A stretch of 41,494 nt of DNA. Origin: Nonomuraea cypriaca. Its GTDB lineage: Bacteria; Actinomycetota; Actinomycetes; Streptosporangiales; Streptosporangiaceae. The notes under the pieces were generated by a model. The model saw only the letters and a list, made by a program, of their open reading frames with translations, made no database searches and had not been told where the DNA came from. Numbering within the stretch: the first letter of the stretch is position 1; every line of letters starts with the position of its first letter. A program made the position numbers and the translations under genes. Positions 17,426 through 25,880 of this stretch are shown here, one piece after another. The stretch spans positions 1 through 41,494 of the forward strand of contig NZ_JADOGI010000085.1 of assembly GCF_015645445.1 (NCBI RefSeq), read 5' to 3'.

Positions 17426-17884
17426 TCAGCAGCCGCAGGCCACGGCGGAGACCGATGCGGTCAGTGGATCGGCGGGCCTGAGGATGCGCCCGGCCGAGGT
17501 CTGGACCGCGAAGCCCTCGCGCACCCAGTACTCATAGCCACCGATCATTTCCTTGACCTGGTAGCCCAGGCGGGCGAAGGCCAGCGCGGCCCGGGTCGCG
17601 CCGTTGCAGCCCGGGCCCCAGCAGTACGTGACGACCGTCACGTCAGGCGGGACGACGAGGGGAGCCCCCTCCGCGATCCGTGCGGTCGGCAGGTGAAGGG
17701 CGCCGGGCAGGTGGCCCTGTTCCCAGGACTCGATGCTGCGGGAGTCGACCACGATCAGGCCGGGCAGTCCGGCCTCCAGGTCGGTGTGTACGTCGGAGAC
17801 GTCGGTTTCGAAGGCCAGGCGTGCGCCGAAGTGGTCGGCGGCCTGGTCGGGACGCGCGGGAGCGGTGGAGAGAACAGCGGACAT
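17426..17884 (-). CDS. Rhodanese-like sulfurtransferase
   Basis: About 152 residues with a single rhodanese domain: VVDSRSIESWEQGHLPGALHLP (residues 45-66, quoted from the CH2 motif) and the active-site loop TYCWGPGCNGATRAA with Cys88 and Cys93. The loop is longer than the classic CRxGxR and belongs to the CWGPGCNG subtype. The protein ends in an unusual CGC. Rhodaneses move sulfane sulfur between thiols. It is divergent from an FtrA/GlxA-type regulator, with a 72-nt shared control region, a pairing that suggests regulation by it. The start is ATG 17884; an upstream extension would cross the regulator's promoter. Confidence 0.87.
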   Translation of the reverse strand: MSAVLSTAPARPDQAADHFGARLAFETDVSDVHTDLEAGLPGLIVVDSRSIESWEQGHLPGALHLPTARIAEGAPLVVPPDVTVVTYCWGPGCNGATRAALAFARLGYQVKEMIGGYEYWVREGFAVQTSAGRILRPADPLTASVSAVACGC

Positions 17885-17923
17885 GGCAACGATGTTCGCG
17901 GGCGGCCACACAACTCCGACAGT

Positions 17924-17956
17924 GGCGGGAATGTCGCTTATCGATAGGATCCCGCC
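17924..17956 (+). promoter_or_regulatory. Inverted repeat and leaderless -10 of the FtrA/GlxA-type gene
   Basis: TAGGAT (17945-17950) lies 6 nt before ATG 17957, a leaderless-type -10. It is bracketed by GGCGGGA (17924-17930) and TCCCGCC (17950-17956), a 7-bp inverted repeat with a 19-nt spacer. This could be an autoregulatory site that also reaches the divergent rhodanese promoter. Confidence 0.45.
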
Positions 17957-18973
17957 ATGCGGGTTCTTCCGGAGCATGGGCCGACGGTCGCGGTGCTCGC
18001 CTACGCCGGCATGTCACCCTTCGAGACCGGGATCGTCACCGAAGTGTTCGGGCTGCCAAGGCCCGAGCTGGGCGTTCCCTGGTACCACCTGACGGTGTGC
18101 GCGGAACGACCGGGCCCGCTGCGCATCGTCGGCGGCGCCACCGTCAACACCGAATACGGTCTCGACGTCTTCGCCTCCGCCCAGACCGTGATCGTGCCGG
18201 GGGTGAGCGACGTACGGGACGAGTGCTCACCCGAGTTGATCGCGGCGCTACGCCTGGCCCATGACCGAGGCGCCCGCATCGTCTCCATCTGCTCAGGAGC
18301 GTTCGCGCTGGCCGCTGCGGGCCTGCTGGATCGCCGACGAGCGACCACCCATTGGCAGTACGCCGGCCTGCTGCGCCGGCGTTTCCCGCTTGTGAAGGTG
18401 AACGCCGACGTCCTCTACATCGACGACGGGGATGTGCTCACCAGCGCCGGCAGCGCGGCAGGACTGGATCTGTGCCTGCACCTGGTACGCCGGGACCACG
18501 GGCCGAGCATCGCCAACGCGGTGGCGCGGCGGCTGGTGATCCCACCGCACCGCGAGGGCGGACAGGCCCAGTTCATCGAGGCGCCGATGCCCCACGACCT
18601 CGACGACGACCGGATCACCCAGACCATGACCTGGGCCCTCGCCAACCTTCGGCAGGAGATCAGGGTCGAGACCCTGGCCCACCGGGCGCACATGTCCACC
18701 CGCACCTACCTGCGCCACTTCGCGCGGTGCACAGGGACCAGCCCCACCCGCTGGCTGATCATCCAGCGGATCCAGGCAAGCCTGCCCCTGCTGGAAAAGA
18801 CCTCCGCCCCGGTCGAGGAGATCGCCCGAACCGTTGGGTTCACCAGCCCGGTAACCTACCGGTCCCACTTCGTCCGGGCCATGCACACCTCGCCGTCGGC
18901 ATACCGACGCGCCTTCAGCACCACTGAGCCCGGTGGCACCGAGCCCAAGGCCAGACGTGCCCCTTCCGCGTAA
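17957..18973 (+). CDS. FtrA/GlxA-type AraC transcriptional regulator
   Basis: A 338-residue two-domain regulator. The N-terminal half is a DJ-1/PfpI-like amidotransferase fold (VAVLAYAGMSPFETGI; IVSICSGAFALAAAGLLDRRRATTHW, in parts), which senses ligands in this family. The C-terminal half (about residues 215-320) is an AraC double helix-turn-helix, with LAHRAHMSTRTYLRHFARCTGTSP and VEEIARTVGFTSPVTYRSHF in pieces. Such regulators usually control neighbouring catabolic or sulfur genes. Here the divergent rhodanese gene is the obvious target. The start is ATG 17957, just after the TAGGAT element. Confidence 0.9.
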   Translation: MRVLPEHGPTVAVLAYAGMSPFETGIVTEVFGLPRPELGVPWYHLTVCAERPGPLRIVGGATVNTEYGLDVFASAQTVIVPGVSDVRDECSPELIAALRLAHDRGARIVSICSGAFALAAAGLLDRRRATTHWQYAGLLRRRFPLVKVNADVLYIDDGDVLTSAGSAAGLDLCLHLVRRDHGPSIANAVARRLVIPPHREGGQAQFIEAPMPHDLDDDRITQTMTWALANLRQEIRVETLAHRAHMSTRTYLRHFARCTGTSPTRWLIIQRIQASLPLLEKTSAPVEEIARTVGFTSPVTYRSHFVRAMHTSPSAYRRAFSTTEPGGTEPKARRAPSA

Positions 18974-18984
18974 AGATGGCGGGT

Positions 18985-19387
18985 GCACGACCGCGACGGA
19001 CGCGACCGAGGAGGAAGCGAAGAAGACGATCGAGCTGATCGAGGCGTTGCGGGCAGATCGCGGAGTGAACGGGCGGTTGGCGACCGAGGAGGATATGGTC
19101 TCCCGGCTGCGGATCACCGGGGAGACGGCGACGCAGGTGTTGGCTGAGACCGGTGGTGAACCGCCGTCGAGTGCCTCCTCGGGTGGGTCGCGGATCGGGA
19201 TGTTGACGGTGCCGCCGTGGCGGCCGGAGAGGTGTCGGTATTGCCGCGGGCCTACCGGGATGTGCTGGAGGTCTTGGGGGATGCCGGTGAGGCGACGCGG
19301 GAGGGGCGGATATCAGCGGCGTTGGGGCGAGGCGAGTCGGCCGCCAAGGTGGAGGGGTAGCGGGGCAAGCTCAAGCGGGCTGGTTGA
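18985..19387 (+). pseudogene. Decayed 3' fragment of a mobile-element-associated actinobacterial protein
   Basis: A first segment reads EEEAKKTIELIEALRADRG...LATEEDMVSRLRITGETATQVLAE up to PPWRPE near 19220. The meaningful reading then shifts frame: SVLPRAYRDVLEVLGDAGEA...GRGESAAKVEG, followed by an in-frame TAG (19358-19360) and RGKLKRAG before TGA at 19387. Intact proteins of this kind, as I recall them, read on through KVEGLRSKLKRLVERGWL and are widespread beside transposons in actinobacteria; that association is from memory. The fragment has no start, one frameshift and one nonsense codon, so it is a relic. Confidence 0.65.
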
Positions 19388-19426
19388 GTAGTGCAATATG
19401 TCGCTCAACTCGCCTTCGTCCCTCGA

Positions 19427-19963
19427 TCAGGGGCCGGTAGAGGTCTCGAGGGCTTCGATGGTGGCGCGGAGCCATGCCAGCTCCGCCTGGCTGGTGGCAT
19501 GCGCGATGGTCAGCAGGCCCTTCCTGAACGGATCCCCGAACTCCTCGGCCCCCATCGGCCGATCTCCCTCGTAGAAGAAGCTGGTCGGCTCCTCCAGGAA
19601 CGCCAGCCGCCTGCGCAACACGGTCGCCTGCTCCCGCCCCGCACCCAGATGCCGGAGGAAGGCGAGCAGCACGAACCATCGGTTCTCGTCGCTGATGTCG
19701 AGCTCGTCGGGCTCCCGCAGCCGCCGCTCCAGCTCCTCTCGCCCTTCGGCGGTCAGGTAGAGCATGCGCCGGGGCGCGGCGGCCGCTCCCGGCTCGTCCT
19801 TCCTGAGCAGCCAGCCCGCCACTGCCATCCGCTTGATCGCCGGGTAGAGCGTGCCGTCGGCCACCGGACGCACGTGGCCCATCAAGGCCGCCACCCGCTT
19901 ACGCAGGTCGTAGCCGTGTAAGGGCTGATCCCTGAGGAACCCGAGTATGGCAAGCTCCAACAT
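19427..19963 (-). CDS. PadR-family transcriptional regulator
   Basis: About 178 residues. The N-terminal winged helix is typical of PadR (MLELAILGFLRDQPLHGYDL; VADGTLYPAIKRM). The C-terminal helical part (DENRWFVLLAFLRHL... to the end) is of the AphA/PadR subgroup-2 dimerisation type. PadR proteins are usually repressors of a neighbouring gene. Here the divergent alpha/beta hydrolase gene starts 57 nt away. The start is ATG 19963; an upstream extension would cross the divergent promoter. Confidence 0.9.
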   Translation of the reverse strand: MLELAILGFLRDQPLHGYDLRKRVAALMGHVRPVADGTLYPAIKRMAVAGWLLRKDEPGAAAAPRRMLYLTAEGREELERRLREPDELDISDENRWFVLLAFLRHLGAGREQATVLRRRLAFLEEPTSFFYEGDRPMGAEEFGDPFRKGLLTIAHATSQAELAWLRATIEALETSTGP

Positions 19964-20020
19964 GATGACAGCATACCTCGGTTCCGATATATATTGATCC
20001 CGATACACGAGGAGGGCGAC
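19964..20020. promoter_or_regulatory. Divergent control region of the PadR and hydrolase genes
   Basis: An A/T-rich centre (GATATATATTG) is flanked by direct repeats TCCGATA (19983-19989) and CCCGATA (19999-20005) and by CCTCG/CGAGG arms. PadR sites are often found in such gaps. GGAGG (20011-20015) serves as ribosome binding site for the hydrolase. Exact -35/-10 positions are not clear. Confidence 0.4.
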
Positions 20021-20782
20021 ATGCACGATGCCATCGTCCACCCCAGCGGCGCGCGGATGCGCTGGGTGGAGCTGCCGGGCGCGGACCCGGCCCGCGTCTA
20101 CGTTCACGGCCTCGGTGCCACCTCAGCCCCTTACTACGCCGGGGTCGCCACGCACCCGCTGCTGCCGCGACGCCGTTCACTGCTGATCGACCTGCTCGGG
20201 TTCGGCATCAGCGACCGCCCGCGCGACTTCACCTACACGCTCGAAGCGCACGCCGACGCGCTGGCCGAGGCCCTGCGCAAGGCGGGGGTCGAGGGCACGG
20301 CGGTCATCGCGCACAGCATGGGCGGCTCGGTCGCGACGGTCCTCGCCGCGCGGCACGGCGAGCTGGTCTCCAACCTGATCCTCGTGGACGCCAACCTCGA
20401 CCCCTATCCCCCGGCGCCCGTCCAGCCGGGCGGCAGCGGAATCGCGAGCTACACGGAGGAGTCCTTCGTCTCGCACGGCTGGAAGGACGTACGCGACCGG
20501 GTGGGGCCCAACTGGTGGTCCACGATGCGCCTGGCGGACCTGCGCGGCCTCCACCGCACGGCGGTCAGCCTGGCCGAGGGCACCACGCCGCCGATGCGCG
20601 ACCTCTTGGCGGCGCTCCCGATCCCCCGCGCGTACCTGTATCCGGAGGGTGCCGCGCCGGCGGGGGCCGACGGGCTGCGCGCGGCGGGCGTCCAGGTTCT
20701 AGGCATCCCGGAGTCCGGCCACAACATCATGCTCGACAACCCGGAAGCCTTCGCCCGCACCCTCACCACGCTCCTGCCCTGA
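20021..20782 (+). CDS. Alpha/beta-fold hydrolase
   Basis: About 253 residues with the alpha/beta-hydrolase core: YVHGLGATSAPYY oxyanion strand, LIDLLGFGISDRP, nucleophile elbow AHSMGGSVA, and terminal GHNIMLDNP with the catalytic histidine. No lid or secretion signal is evident. Substrate is unknown; similar enzymes hydrolyse esters, lactones or meta-cleavage products. ATG 20021 is chosen for the GGAGG 5-6 nt upstream; an ATG at 19994 lies in the divergent promoter. It is divergent from PadR and so probably repressed by it. Confidence 0.87.
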   Translation: MHDAIVHPSGARMRWVELPGADPARVYVHGLGATSAPYYAGVATHPLLPRRRSLLIDLLGFGISDRPRDFTYTLEAHADALAEALRKAGVEGTAVIAHSMGGSVATVLAARHGELVSNLILVDANLDPYPPAPVQPGGSGIASYTEESFVSHGWKDVRDRVGPNWWSTMRLADLRGLHRTAVSLAEGTTPPMRDLLAALPIPRAYLYPEGAAPAGADGLRAAGVQVLGIPESGHNIMLDNPEAFARTLTTLLP

Positions 20783-20818
20783 CCACCCGCAGAAGCCACC
20801 GGTTGACCACGCTGACGA

Positions 20819-20866
20819 CGTCACGGGCTCCCCGGCAGCAGCCGAGGCTCTTCAGCCGCCGTGACG
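20819..20866. terminator. Inverted repeat between convergent genes
   Basis: CGTCACGG (20819-20826) pairs with CCGTGACG (20859-20866), an 8-bp stem with a 32-nt loop, in the 211-nt gap between the hydrolase (+) and PepSY (-) genes. It may terminate both. Nothing else is seen in the gap. Confidence 0.35.
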
Positions 20867-20993
20867 GGACCCCTCGGTGGACCGACCCTGCGGTGGACCG
20901 GGACAGCGCCGTCGCGGGAGACCACCTGACGTCCTGAACACGGTCAGCCGGTGGCCATGCCGTTGGGGATGACCGGTGGCGCCGTGGGCTGGG

Positions 20994-21614
20994 TCAGCTG
21001 GTGGTGGCGCTGTTGCGGGTGACGTCGCCGGTGGCGGCGTCGATGGCCACCTCGTGTCTGGCCCCGTTGGGGGTGACGATGTCGGACTCCCAGACGGTCC
21101 GGCCCCGCTCGGTGTCGAGGTTGAGCTCGGTGATGCGCCCTTCGGGCACGGCGGCCATGATCTTGTCCGCCGCCTGCGCGTAGTTCAGCTTGGCCTCTCT
21201 GACGCGTTCACGGTGCACGGACTTCTCCACCGCGTCCTCCTCCTCGGTCGTGGGACCGCTGACGACCTTGCCCGACCGCACGTCCATCTGGTGCTCCGTG
21301 CCGTCCTCGCGGACGACGTGCACCTCCCAGAGGCTGCCGCCCTCCTCGGTCTCCATCGCGATGAGCGTGGTGCCCGGCACCGCGCTCAGCGCCACCTGGG
21401 CGGCCTGGCGCAGCTCGCCCGCGCCCACCCGGCCAGGGCTGCCGGTCGCCGAGCCGGTGGGGGTGCCCGGGGTGGGAGTGAGCGTGGTGGAGGTGGGCGT
21501 GCCGATGGTCGGGGTGGTCTGGACGGACAGGCGCTCGACTCCCCCCTCGACGGTGCCGCAGCCCCCCGTGAGCACCGTCGTACCGACCAGAGCCCCGATG
21601 ATCGTCTTGTTCAT
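20994..21614 (-). CDS. Lipoprotein with two PepSY domains
   Basis: A 206-residue protein. The signal sequence ends in the lipobox LTGGC, with Cys19 as lipidation site. A Thr/Pro/Gly-rich linker (about 25-65) is followed by two PepSY repeats: WEVHVVREDGTEHQMDVRSG and WESDIVTPNGARHEVAIDAATG. PepSY domains are extracytoplasmic and often act as protease-inhibitory or sensing modules. The protein is predicted to sit on the outer face of the membrane. It lies 55 nt downstream of uvrB on the same strand but is probably separate in function. Confidence 0.88.
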   Translation of the reverse strand: MNKTIIGALVGTTVLTGGCGTVEGGVERLSVQTTPTIGTPTSTTLTPTPGTPTGSATGSPGRVGAGELRQAAQVALSAVPGTTLIAMETEEGGSLWEVHVVREDGTEHQMDVRSGKVVSGPTTEEEDAVEKSVHRERVREAKLNYAQAADKIMAAVPEGRITELNLDTERGRTVWESDIVTPNGARHEVAIDAATGDVTRNSATTS

Positions 21615-21669
21615 ACCATGTCGCTGCCCACCCCGAACCGAACCATTCCCGCAGGTCGGCGGCGGGCGC

Positions 21670-23778
21670 CTAGTGCACGCCGGCCTCGCGCATGTCGCGG
21701 AGCTCGCGCTTGAGCTCCTTGATCTCGTCGCGCAGCCGGGCCGCCACCTCGAACTGCAGATCGGCGGCCGCCTGGTGCATCTGCTCCGTCAGCGAGTCGA
21801 TCAGCGACTCCATCTGCGCCCTGGGCATCTCGCCCGCGATGGCCTTGGCGTGCTGCCCGGCCTGCCGCGCCGACAGCCCGGGGACCGGGGCCTTGCCGCG
21901 CGACTGCTGGCGACCGCCCCCGAGCAGCCGGTCGGTGTCGGCGTCCTCGCGCTGCAACGAGTCCAGGATGTCGGCGATCTTCTTGCGCAGAGGACGGGGA
22001 TCGACGCCGTTGGCCTCGTTGAAAGCGACCTGCTTGGCCCGGCGCCGGTTGGTCTCGTCGATCGCCCGCTCCATCGAGGGGGTGACCTTGTCGGCATACA
22101 TGTGGACCTGGCCGGAGACGTTACGGGCCGCGCGGCCGATGGTCTGGATCAGGGAGGTCTCCGAGCGGAGGAAGCCCTCCTTGTCGGCGTCGAGGATGGC
22201 CACCAGGGACACCTCGGGCAGGTCGAGACCCTCGCGGAGCAGGTTGATGCCGACGAGCACGTCGAACTCGCCGGTCCGCAGCTCCCGCAGCAGCTCGATG
22301 CGCCGCAGCGTGTCGACCTCGCTGTGCAGGTAGCGGACCCGGATGCCGAGCTCCAGGAGGTAGTCGGTCAGGTCTTCCGACATCTTCTTGGTCAGCGTCG
22401 TGACGAGCACGCGCTCGTCCCGCTCCGCGCGCTCGCGGATCTCGTGGACCAGGTCGTCGATCTGGCCCTTGGTGGGCTTGACGACGATCTCCGGGTCGAC
22501 CAGGCCGGTCGGGCGGATGACCTGCTCCACGACCTCGCCCTTGACCCGCCCCAGCTCGTAGGGGCCGGGCGTGGCGGACAGGTAGACGGTCTGCCCGATC
22601 CGCTCCAGGAACTCCTCCCACTTCAGCGGCCGGTTGTCGAGCGCCGACGGCAGCCGGAACCCGTGCTCGACCAGCGTGCGCTTGCGGGAGGCGTCGCCTT
22701 CGTACATGGCGCCGATCTGCGGCACCGTCTGGTGGGACTCGTCGAGCACCAGCAGGAAGTCTTCGGGGAAGTAGTCGAGCAGCGTGTTGGGTGCGCTGCC
22801 CGCCTCGCGGCCGTCCATGTGGCGCGAGTAGTTTTCGATGCCCGAGCAGGTGCCGATCTGCCGCATCATCTCGATGTCGTACGTCGTACGCATCCGCAAC
22901 CGCTGGGCCTCCAGCAGCTTGCCCTGGCGCTCCAGCTCCGCCAGCCGGTCGGCCAGCTCCGCCTCGATGCCGGTCACGGCGGCGGCCATGCGCTGCTCGC
23001 CCGCGACGTAGTGGGAGGCCGGGAAGATGTAGAGCTCCTCGTCCTCGGTGATGACCTCGCCGGTCAGCGGGTGCATGGTCGAGAGCTTCTCGATCTCGTC
23101 GCCGAACATCTCGATGCGCACGGCCAGCTCTTCGTACTTCGGGATGATCTCGATCGTGTCGCCGCGCACCCGGAAGGTGCCGCGGGTGAAGGCCAGGTCG
23201 TTGCGCGTGTACTGCATGTCGACCAGGCGCCGGAGCAGCTGGTCCCGGTCGACGTCCATGCCGACGCGGAGCCTGGCCATGCGGTCGACGTATTCCTGCG
23301 GCGTGCCCAGGCCGTAGATGCAGGACACGGAGGCGACCACGATGGTGTCGCGGCGGGTGAGCAGCGAGTTGGTGGCCGAGTGGCGCAGCCGCTCGACCTC
23401 GTCGTTGATCGAGGAGTCCTTCTCGATGTACGTGTCACTCTGCGGGACGTACGCCTCAGGCTGGTAGTAGTCGTAATAGGAGACGAAGTATTCCACCGCG
23501 TTGTTCGGCAGCATCTCCCGCAGCTCGTTGGCGAACTGCGCGGCGAGCGTCTTGTTGGGCTGCATGATCAGCGCGGGCCGCTGCAGCCGCTCGATCAGCC
23601 AGGCGATCGAGGCCGTCTTGCCGGTGCCGGTGGCGCCCAGCAGGACGTTGTCCCTCTCCCCGGCCTTGACGCGGCGCTCCAGCTCGGCGATGGCCGTCGG
23701 CTGGTCGCCGGACGGAGTCATCTCGGTGACGACCTCGAACGGCGCCACCTTCCGCTGCAAATCTGTGACCGGTCGCAT
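21670..23778 (-). CDS. uvrB: Excinuclease ABC subunit B
   Basis: About 702 residues, full length. The P-loop GATGTGKT is near residues 46-53. The damage-binding beta-hairpin segment SYYDYYQPEAYVPQSDTYIE is intact, helicase motifs follow (DESHQT; TTLTKKMSEDL; QTIGRAARN), and the C-terminal UVR motif FEVAARLRDEIKELKREL binds UvrC. UvrB verifies lesions in nucleotide excision repair. ATG 23778 (MRPVTDLQRKV) is chosen because a TACAGT -10 lies 7 nt upstream; an ATG at 23808 would lie upstream of that promoter. Confidence 0.96.
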   Translation of the reverse strand: MRPVTDLQRKVAPFEVVTEMTPSGDQPTAIAELERRVKAGERDNVLLGATGTGKTASIAWLIERLQRPALIMQPNKTLAAQFANELREMLPNNAVEYFVSYYDYYQPEAYVPQSDTYIEKDSSINDEVERLRHSATNSLLTRRDTIVVASVSCIYGLGTPQEYVDRMARLRVGMDVDRDQLLRRLVDMQYTRNDLAFTRGTFRVRGDTIEIIPKYEELAVRIEMFGDEIEKLSTMHPLTGEVITEDEELYIFPASHYVAGEQRMAAAVTGIEAELADRLAELERQGKLLEAQRLRMRTTYDIEMMRQIGTCSGIENYSRHMDGREAGSAPNTLLDYFPEDFLLVLDESHQTVPQIGAMYEGDASRKRTLVEHGFRLPSALDNRPLKWEEFLERIGQTVYLSATPGPYELGRVKGEVVEQVIRPTGLVDPEIVVKPTKGQIDDLVHEIRERAERDERVLVTTLTKKMSEDLTDYLLELGIRVRYLHSEVDTLRRIELLRELRTGEFDVLVGINLLREGLDLPEVSLVAILDADKEGFLRSETSLIQTIGRAARNVSGQVHMYADKVTPSMERAIDETNRRRAKQVAFNEANGVDPRPLRKKIADILDSLQREDADTDRLLGGGRQQSRGKAPVPGLSARQAGQHAKAIAGEMPRAQMESLIDSLTEQMHQAAADLQFEVAARLRDEIKELKRELRDMREAGVH

Positions 23779-23785
23779 GATGCCC

Positions 23786-23808
23786 ACTGTAGGCGGAGCG
23801 ACTGACAT
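23786..23808 (-). promoter_or_regulatory. RecA-NDp/PafBC-type damage-inducible promoter of uvrB
   Basis: On the minus strand ATGTCAGTCG is followed by 7 nt and TACAGT. This matches the LexA-independent actinobacterial promoter TTGTCAGTGG-N7-TANNNT at 8 of 10 positions of the upstream box with the same spacing. The start codon is 7 nt beyond the -10, so the mRNA would be leaderless. No LexA box was seen. The consensus is from established knowledge of mycobacterial recA P1 and PafBC targets. Confidence 0.65.
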
Positions 23809-23855
23809 AAACCGTCAAGCCCTCCTGCTGGAACACCCCACCGGTCCCTGCGACC

Positions 23856-24089
23856 TCAGGCGGACCGCTCGCCGATGCGCGGGAAGGGCGTGGTGGAGAA
23901 GACCACCTCGACCGGCACCTCGAAGTAGTCGGCGATCCGCAGCGCCAGGTAGAGCGACGGGCTGTACTCCCCGCGTTCCAGGTAACCGATGGTCTGATAG
24001 TGCACCCCCAGCGCGTCGGCCAGCTGCCTGCGGGTCACGTTCCGCTCTGCGCGCAGCAGCGCGATGCGGTTGTGGACGGTCTCGCTCAT
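23856..24089 (-). CDS. Small XRE/Cro-CI family regulator
   Basis: A 77-residue protein consisting almost only of a helix-turn-helix: RIALLRAERNVTRRQLADALGVHYQTIGYLERGEYSPSLYLALRIADYF (residues 8-55, an excerpt of the domain) and an FEVPVEVVFS end. It belongs to the YozG-like group. It starts at ATG 24089, 14 nt after the ABC permease stop, and is the last gene of that operon. A role in controlling the ABC operon is likely; the GTAGTAG/CTACTAC dyad at 25881-25896 is a candidate site. Confidence 0.85.
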   Translation of the reverse strand: MSETVHNRIALLRAERNVTRRQLADALGVHYQTIGYLERGEYSPSLYLALRIADYFEVPVEVVFSTTPFPRIGERSA

Positions 24090-24103
24090 CACCGCGTATC
24101 TTC

Positions 24104-24958
24104 TCAGCCGATCCGCTGCAGTGCCCGCTGCCTGCGCTCCTCCACGAGCGAGCCCGACTCGCGCCTGGCCATCCTGCGCAGGATCGGGGGCGCCAGCAGC
24201 AGTCCGGCCACGGCCCAGGCGAGCAGCACGAGCGTCGTCTCCACCGGCCGCCAGGATCCGCCGATCTCGGCGGCGGCAGCGGCGTCGGGCAGCAGTGCGG
24301 AACGCATGCCGAGCCCGAGCCAGTACAGCGGGAAGACGTGCGCCAGGGCCTGTAGCCAGCCCGCGAGCGCGGAGATCGGGTAGAAGATCCCGGAGACGGC
24401 GGTGAGCCCGCCGACCGCGAGCATGGACAACCCGGCCGCCGCCTGCGGGGAACCCGCGACGGCGCCGATGACCGCGCCCAGCGGGAGCGAGGCCAGCAGC
24501 CCCAGCGCCGTGATCCAGACGACGGCGAGCCATCCGCCGGGCCCGATCCCCGTCAGGCCGGGCACGAAGAACAGCCCGGCGACGATCATCACCACCAGGC
24601 TGACCACGGTGGAGAGCGAGAGCGAGACCACCCGGCCGACGAGGTAGCCGACCATGCCCTGCGGCAGTGCCTTGGCCCTGAGCAGGGTGCCGTCCTCCCG
24701 CTCGACGGACAGCGCTCCCACCGCGCCGATCAGCCCGTTGAGCGGGATCATCAGGCCCAGCATGCCCGGCAGCGTGGCCGCCGCCAGCGACACGTCGGTG
24801 CCCGGCACCTTCGCGTCGCGCTGGAAGTACAGCACCACGACGAAGGCGATGGTGCTGACCACGGCGAAGCCGGTGTCCTGCGGGCTGGTGAGCTGGTGCT
24901 TGAACTCGACCCAGCCGCGGGACAGCCCCAGCCGGGCGGCGTGCAGCGTGGGGTTCAC
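24104..24958 (-). CDS. ABC-2 type exporter permease
   Basis: A 284-residue integral membrane protein with six hydrophobic segments, typical of ABC-2 permeases. The segment VEREDGTLLRAKALPQGMVGYLVGR after the second helix is the usual coupling region of this family. The C-terminus is basic and cytoplasmic. The start is GTG 24958-24956, overlapping the TGA of the ATPase gene in a GTGA pair. With the ATPase it forms a drug- or lipid-type exporter; substrate unknown. Confidence 0.87.
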   Translation of the reverse strand: MNPTLHAARLGLSRGWVEFKHQLTSPQDTGFAVVSTIAFVVVLYFQRDAKVPGTDVSLAAATLPGMLGLMIPLNGLIGAVGALSVEREDGTLLRAKALPQGMVGYLVGRVVSLSLSTVVSLVVMIVAGLFFVPGLTGIGPGGWLAVVWITALGLLASLPLGAVIGAVAGSPQAAAGLSMLAVGGLTAVSGIFYPISALAGWLQALAHVFPLYWLGLGMRSALLPDAAAAAEIGGSWRPVETTLVLLAWAVAGLLLAPPILRRMARRESGSLVEERRQRALQRIG

Positions 24959-25869
24959 GCTTCCTCCCTCTTCACGATCGCCATGTACGTGTCCTCCAGC
25001 GTGGCCCGGCGTACCTCCAGGTCGCCGATCTCGTCCCCGTGCTGCTCGAACAGCCCGCGGACGAAGCCGGTCGCGTCCTGGGTGGCGTGCACGAAGTGCT
25101 CGCCGTCACGGCTCCAGCGCACCTGCGCGTCGCGGGAGGACTCGCGGGACAGGCGGTCGGCGCTGCCGTCGGCGACGATCCTGCCGCCGGCCAGGATGAG
25201 GATCCGGTCGGCCAGCTTCTCAGCCTCGTCCAGGTCGTGCGTGGTGAGCAGGATGGTGGTGTCGTCCAGGTCGGACAGACGGTGCACGAGGTCGTGGAAG
25301 TCGCGCCTGGCCTGCGGGTCGAACCCGGCCGTCGGCTCGTCGAGGAAGAGCACCTCGGGCCGGCCGACGATGCCGATCGCGACGTCGAGCCGGCGCCGCT
25401 GGCCGCCGGACAGCCGGTTGATCCGCCGGCCGGCGTGCTGGGCGAGCCCGACGGCCTCGATCAGCTCGGCGGTGTCGAAGGGCCGCCTGGCGGGGTTCGC
25501 GTACGGCTCGTAGTAGCGGCCCAGGTGGTCCAGCAGCTGGTGCACCTTCCAGCGCCCGTGGTCGCGCCAGGACTGCAGCACCACGCCCAGCCTGGCCCGC
25601 CAGCGCTCGTCCCCGCGGGCGGGAACGGTGTCCAGCACCCGGGCGATGCCGCCAGAGGGCACCCGGAAGCCCTCCAGGATCTCGATCGTCGTCGTCTTGC
25701 CCGCGCCGTTCGGCCCGAGCAGGGCGATCACCTCGCCGGCGGCCACCGAGAATTCGACGCCCCGTAAGACCTCGTGCTGTCCGTACGCCATCCGCAGGCC
25801 GCTCACCTCGATCACGGCGGCGCTCTTGCCCAGGTCGACACCGCCCGCGAGCTCTTTCACCGCTCCCAT
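24955..25869 (-). CDS. ABC exporter ATP-binding protein
   Basis: About 304 residues. Walker A is LLGPNGAGKTTT, the signature RLSGGQRRRLDVA, Walker B VLFLDEPTAGFDP and the H-loop LLTTHDLDEA. The C-terminal extension of about 80 residues is usual for the DrrA/CcmA-like exporters. The start is ATG 25869 with GGAGGG upstream. The ATPase, permease and XRE gene form one operon. The control region holds a conspicuous dyad (25881-25896). Confidence 0.92.
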   Translation of the reverse strand: MGAVKELAGGVDLGKSAAVIEVSGLRMAYGQHEVLRGVEFSVAAGEVIALLGPNGAGKTTTIEILEGFRVPSGGIARVLDTVPARGDERWRARLGVVLQSWRDHGRWKVHQLLDHLGRYYEPYANPARRPFDTAELIEAVGLAQHAGRRINRLSGGQRRRLDVAIGIVGRPEVLFLDEPTAGFDPQARRDFHDLVHRLSDLDDTTILLTTHDLDEAEKLADRILILAGGRIVADGSADRLSRESSRDAQVRWSRDGEHFVHATQDATGFVRGLFEQHGDEIGDLEVRRATLEDTYMAIVKREEA

Positions 25870-25880
25870 CAACCCTCCAA

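Noticed and set aside
21190..23805. 871-codon plus-strand open frame antisense to uvrB
   Set aside because: It mirrors uvrB, which has a complete set of motifs; the antisense product is low-complexity (LVEHQQ, QRVDLAVQV types) as expected from GC3-rich codons read backwards.
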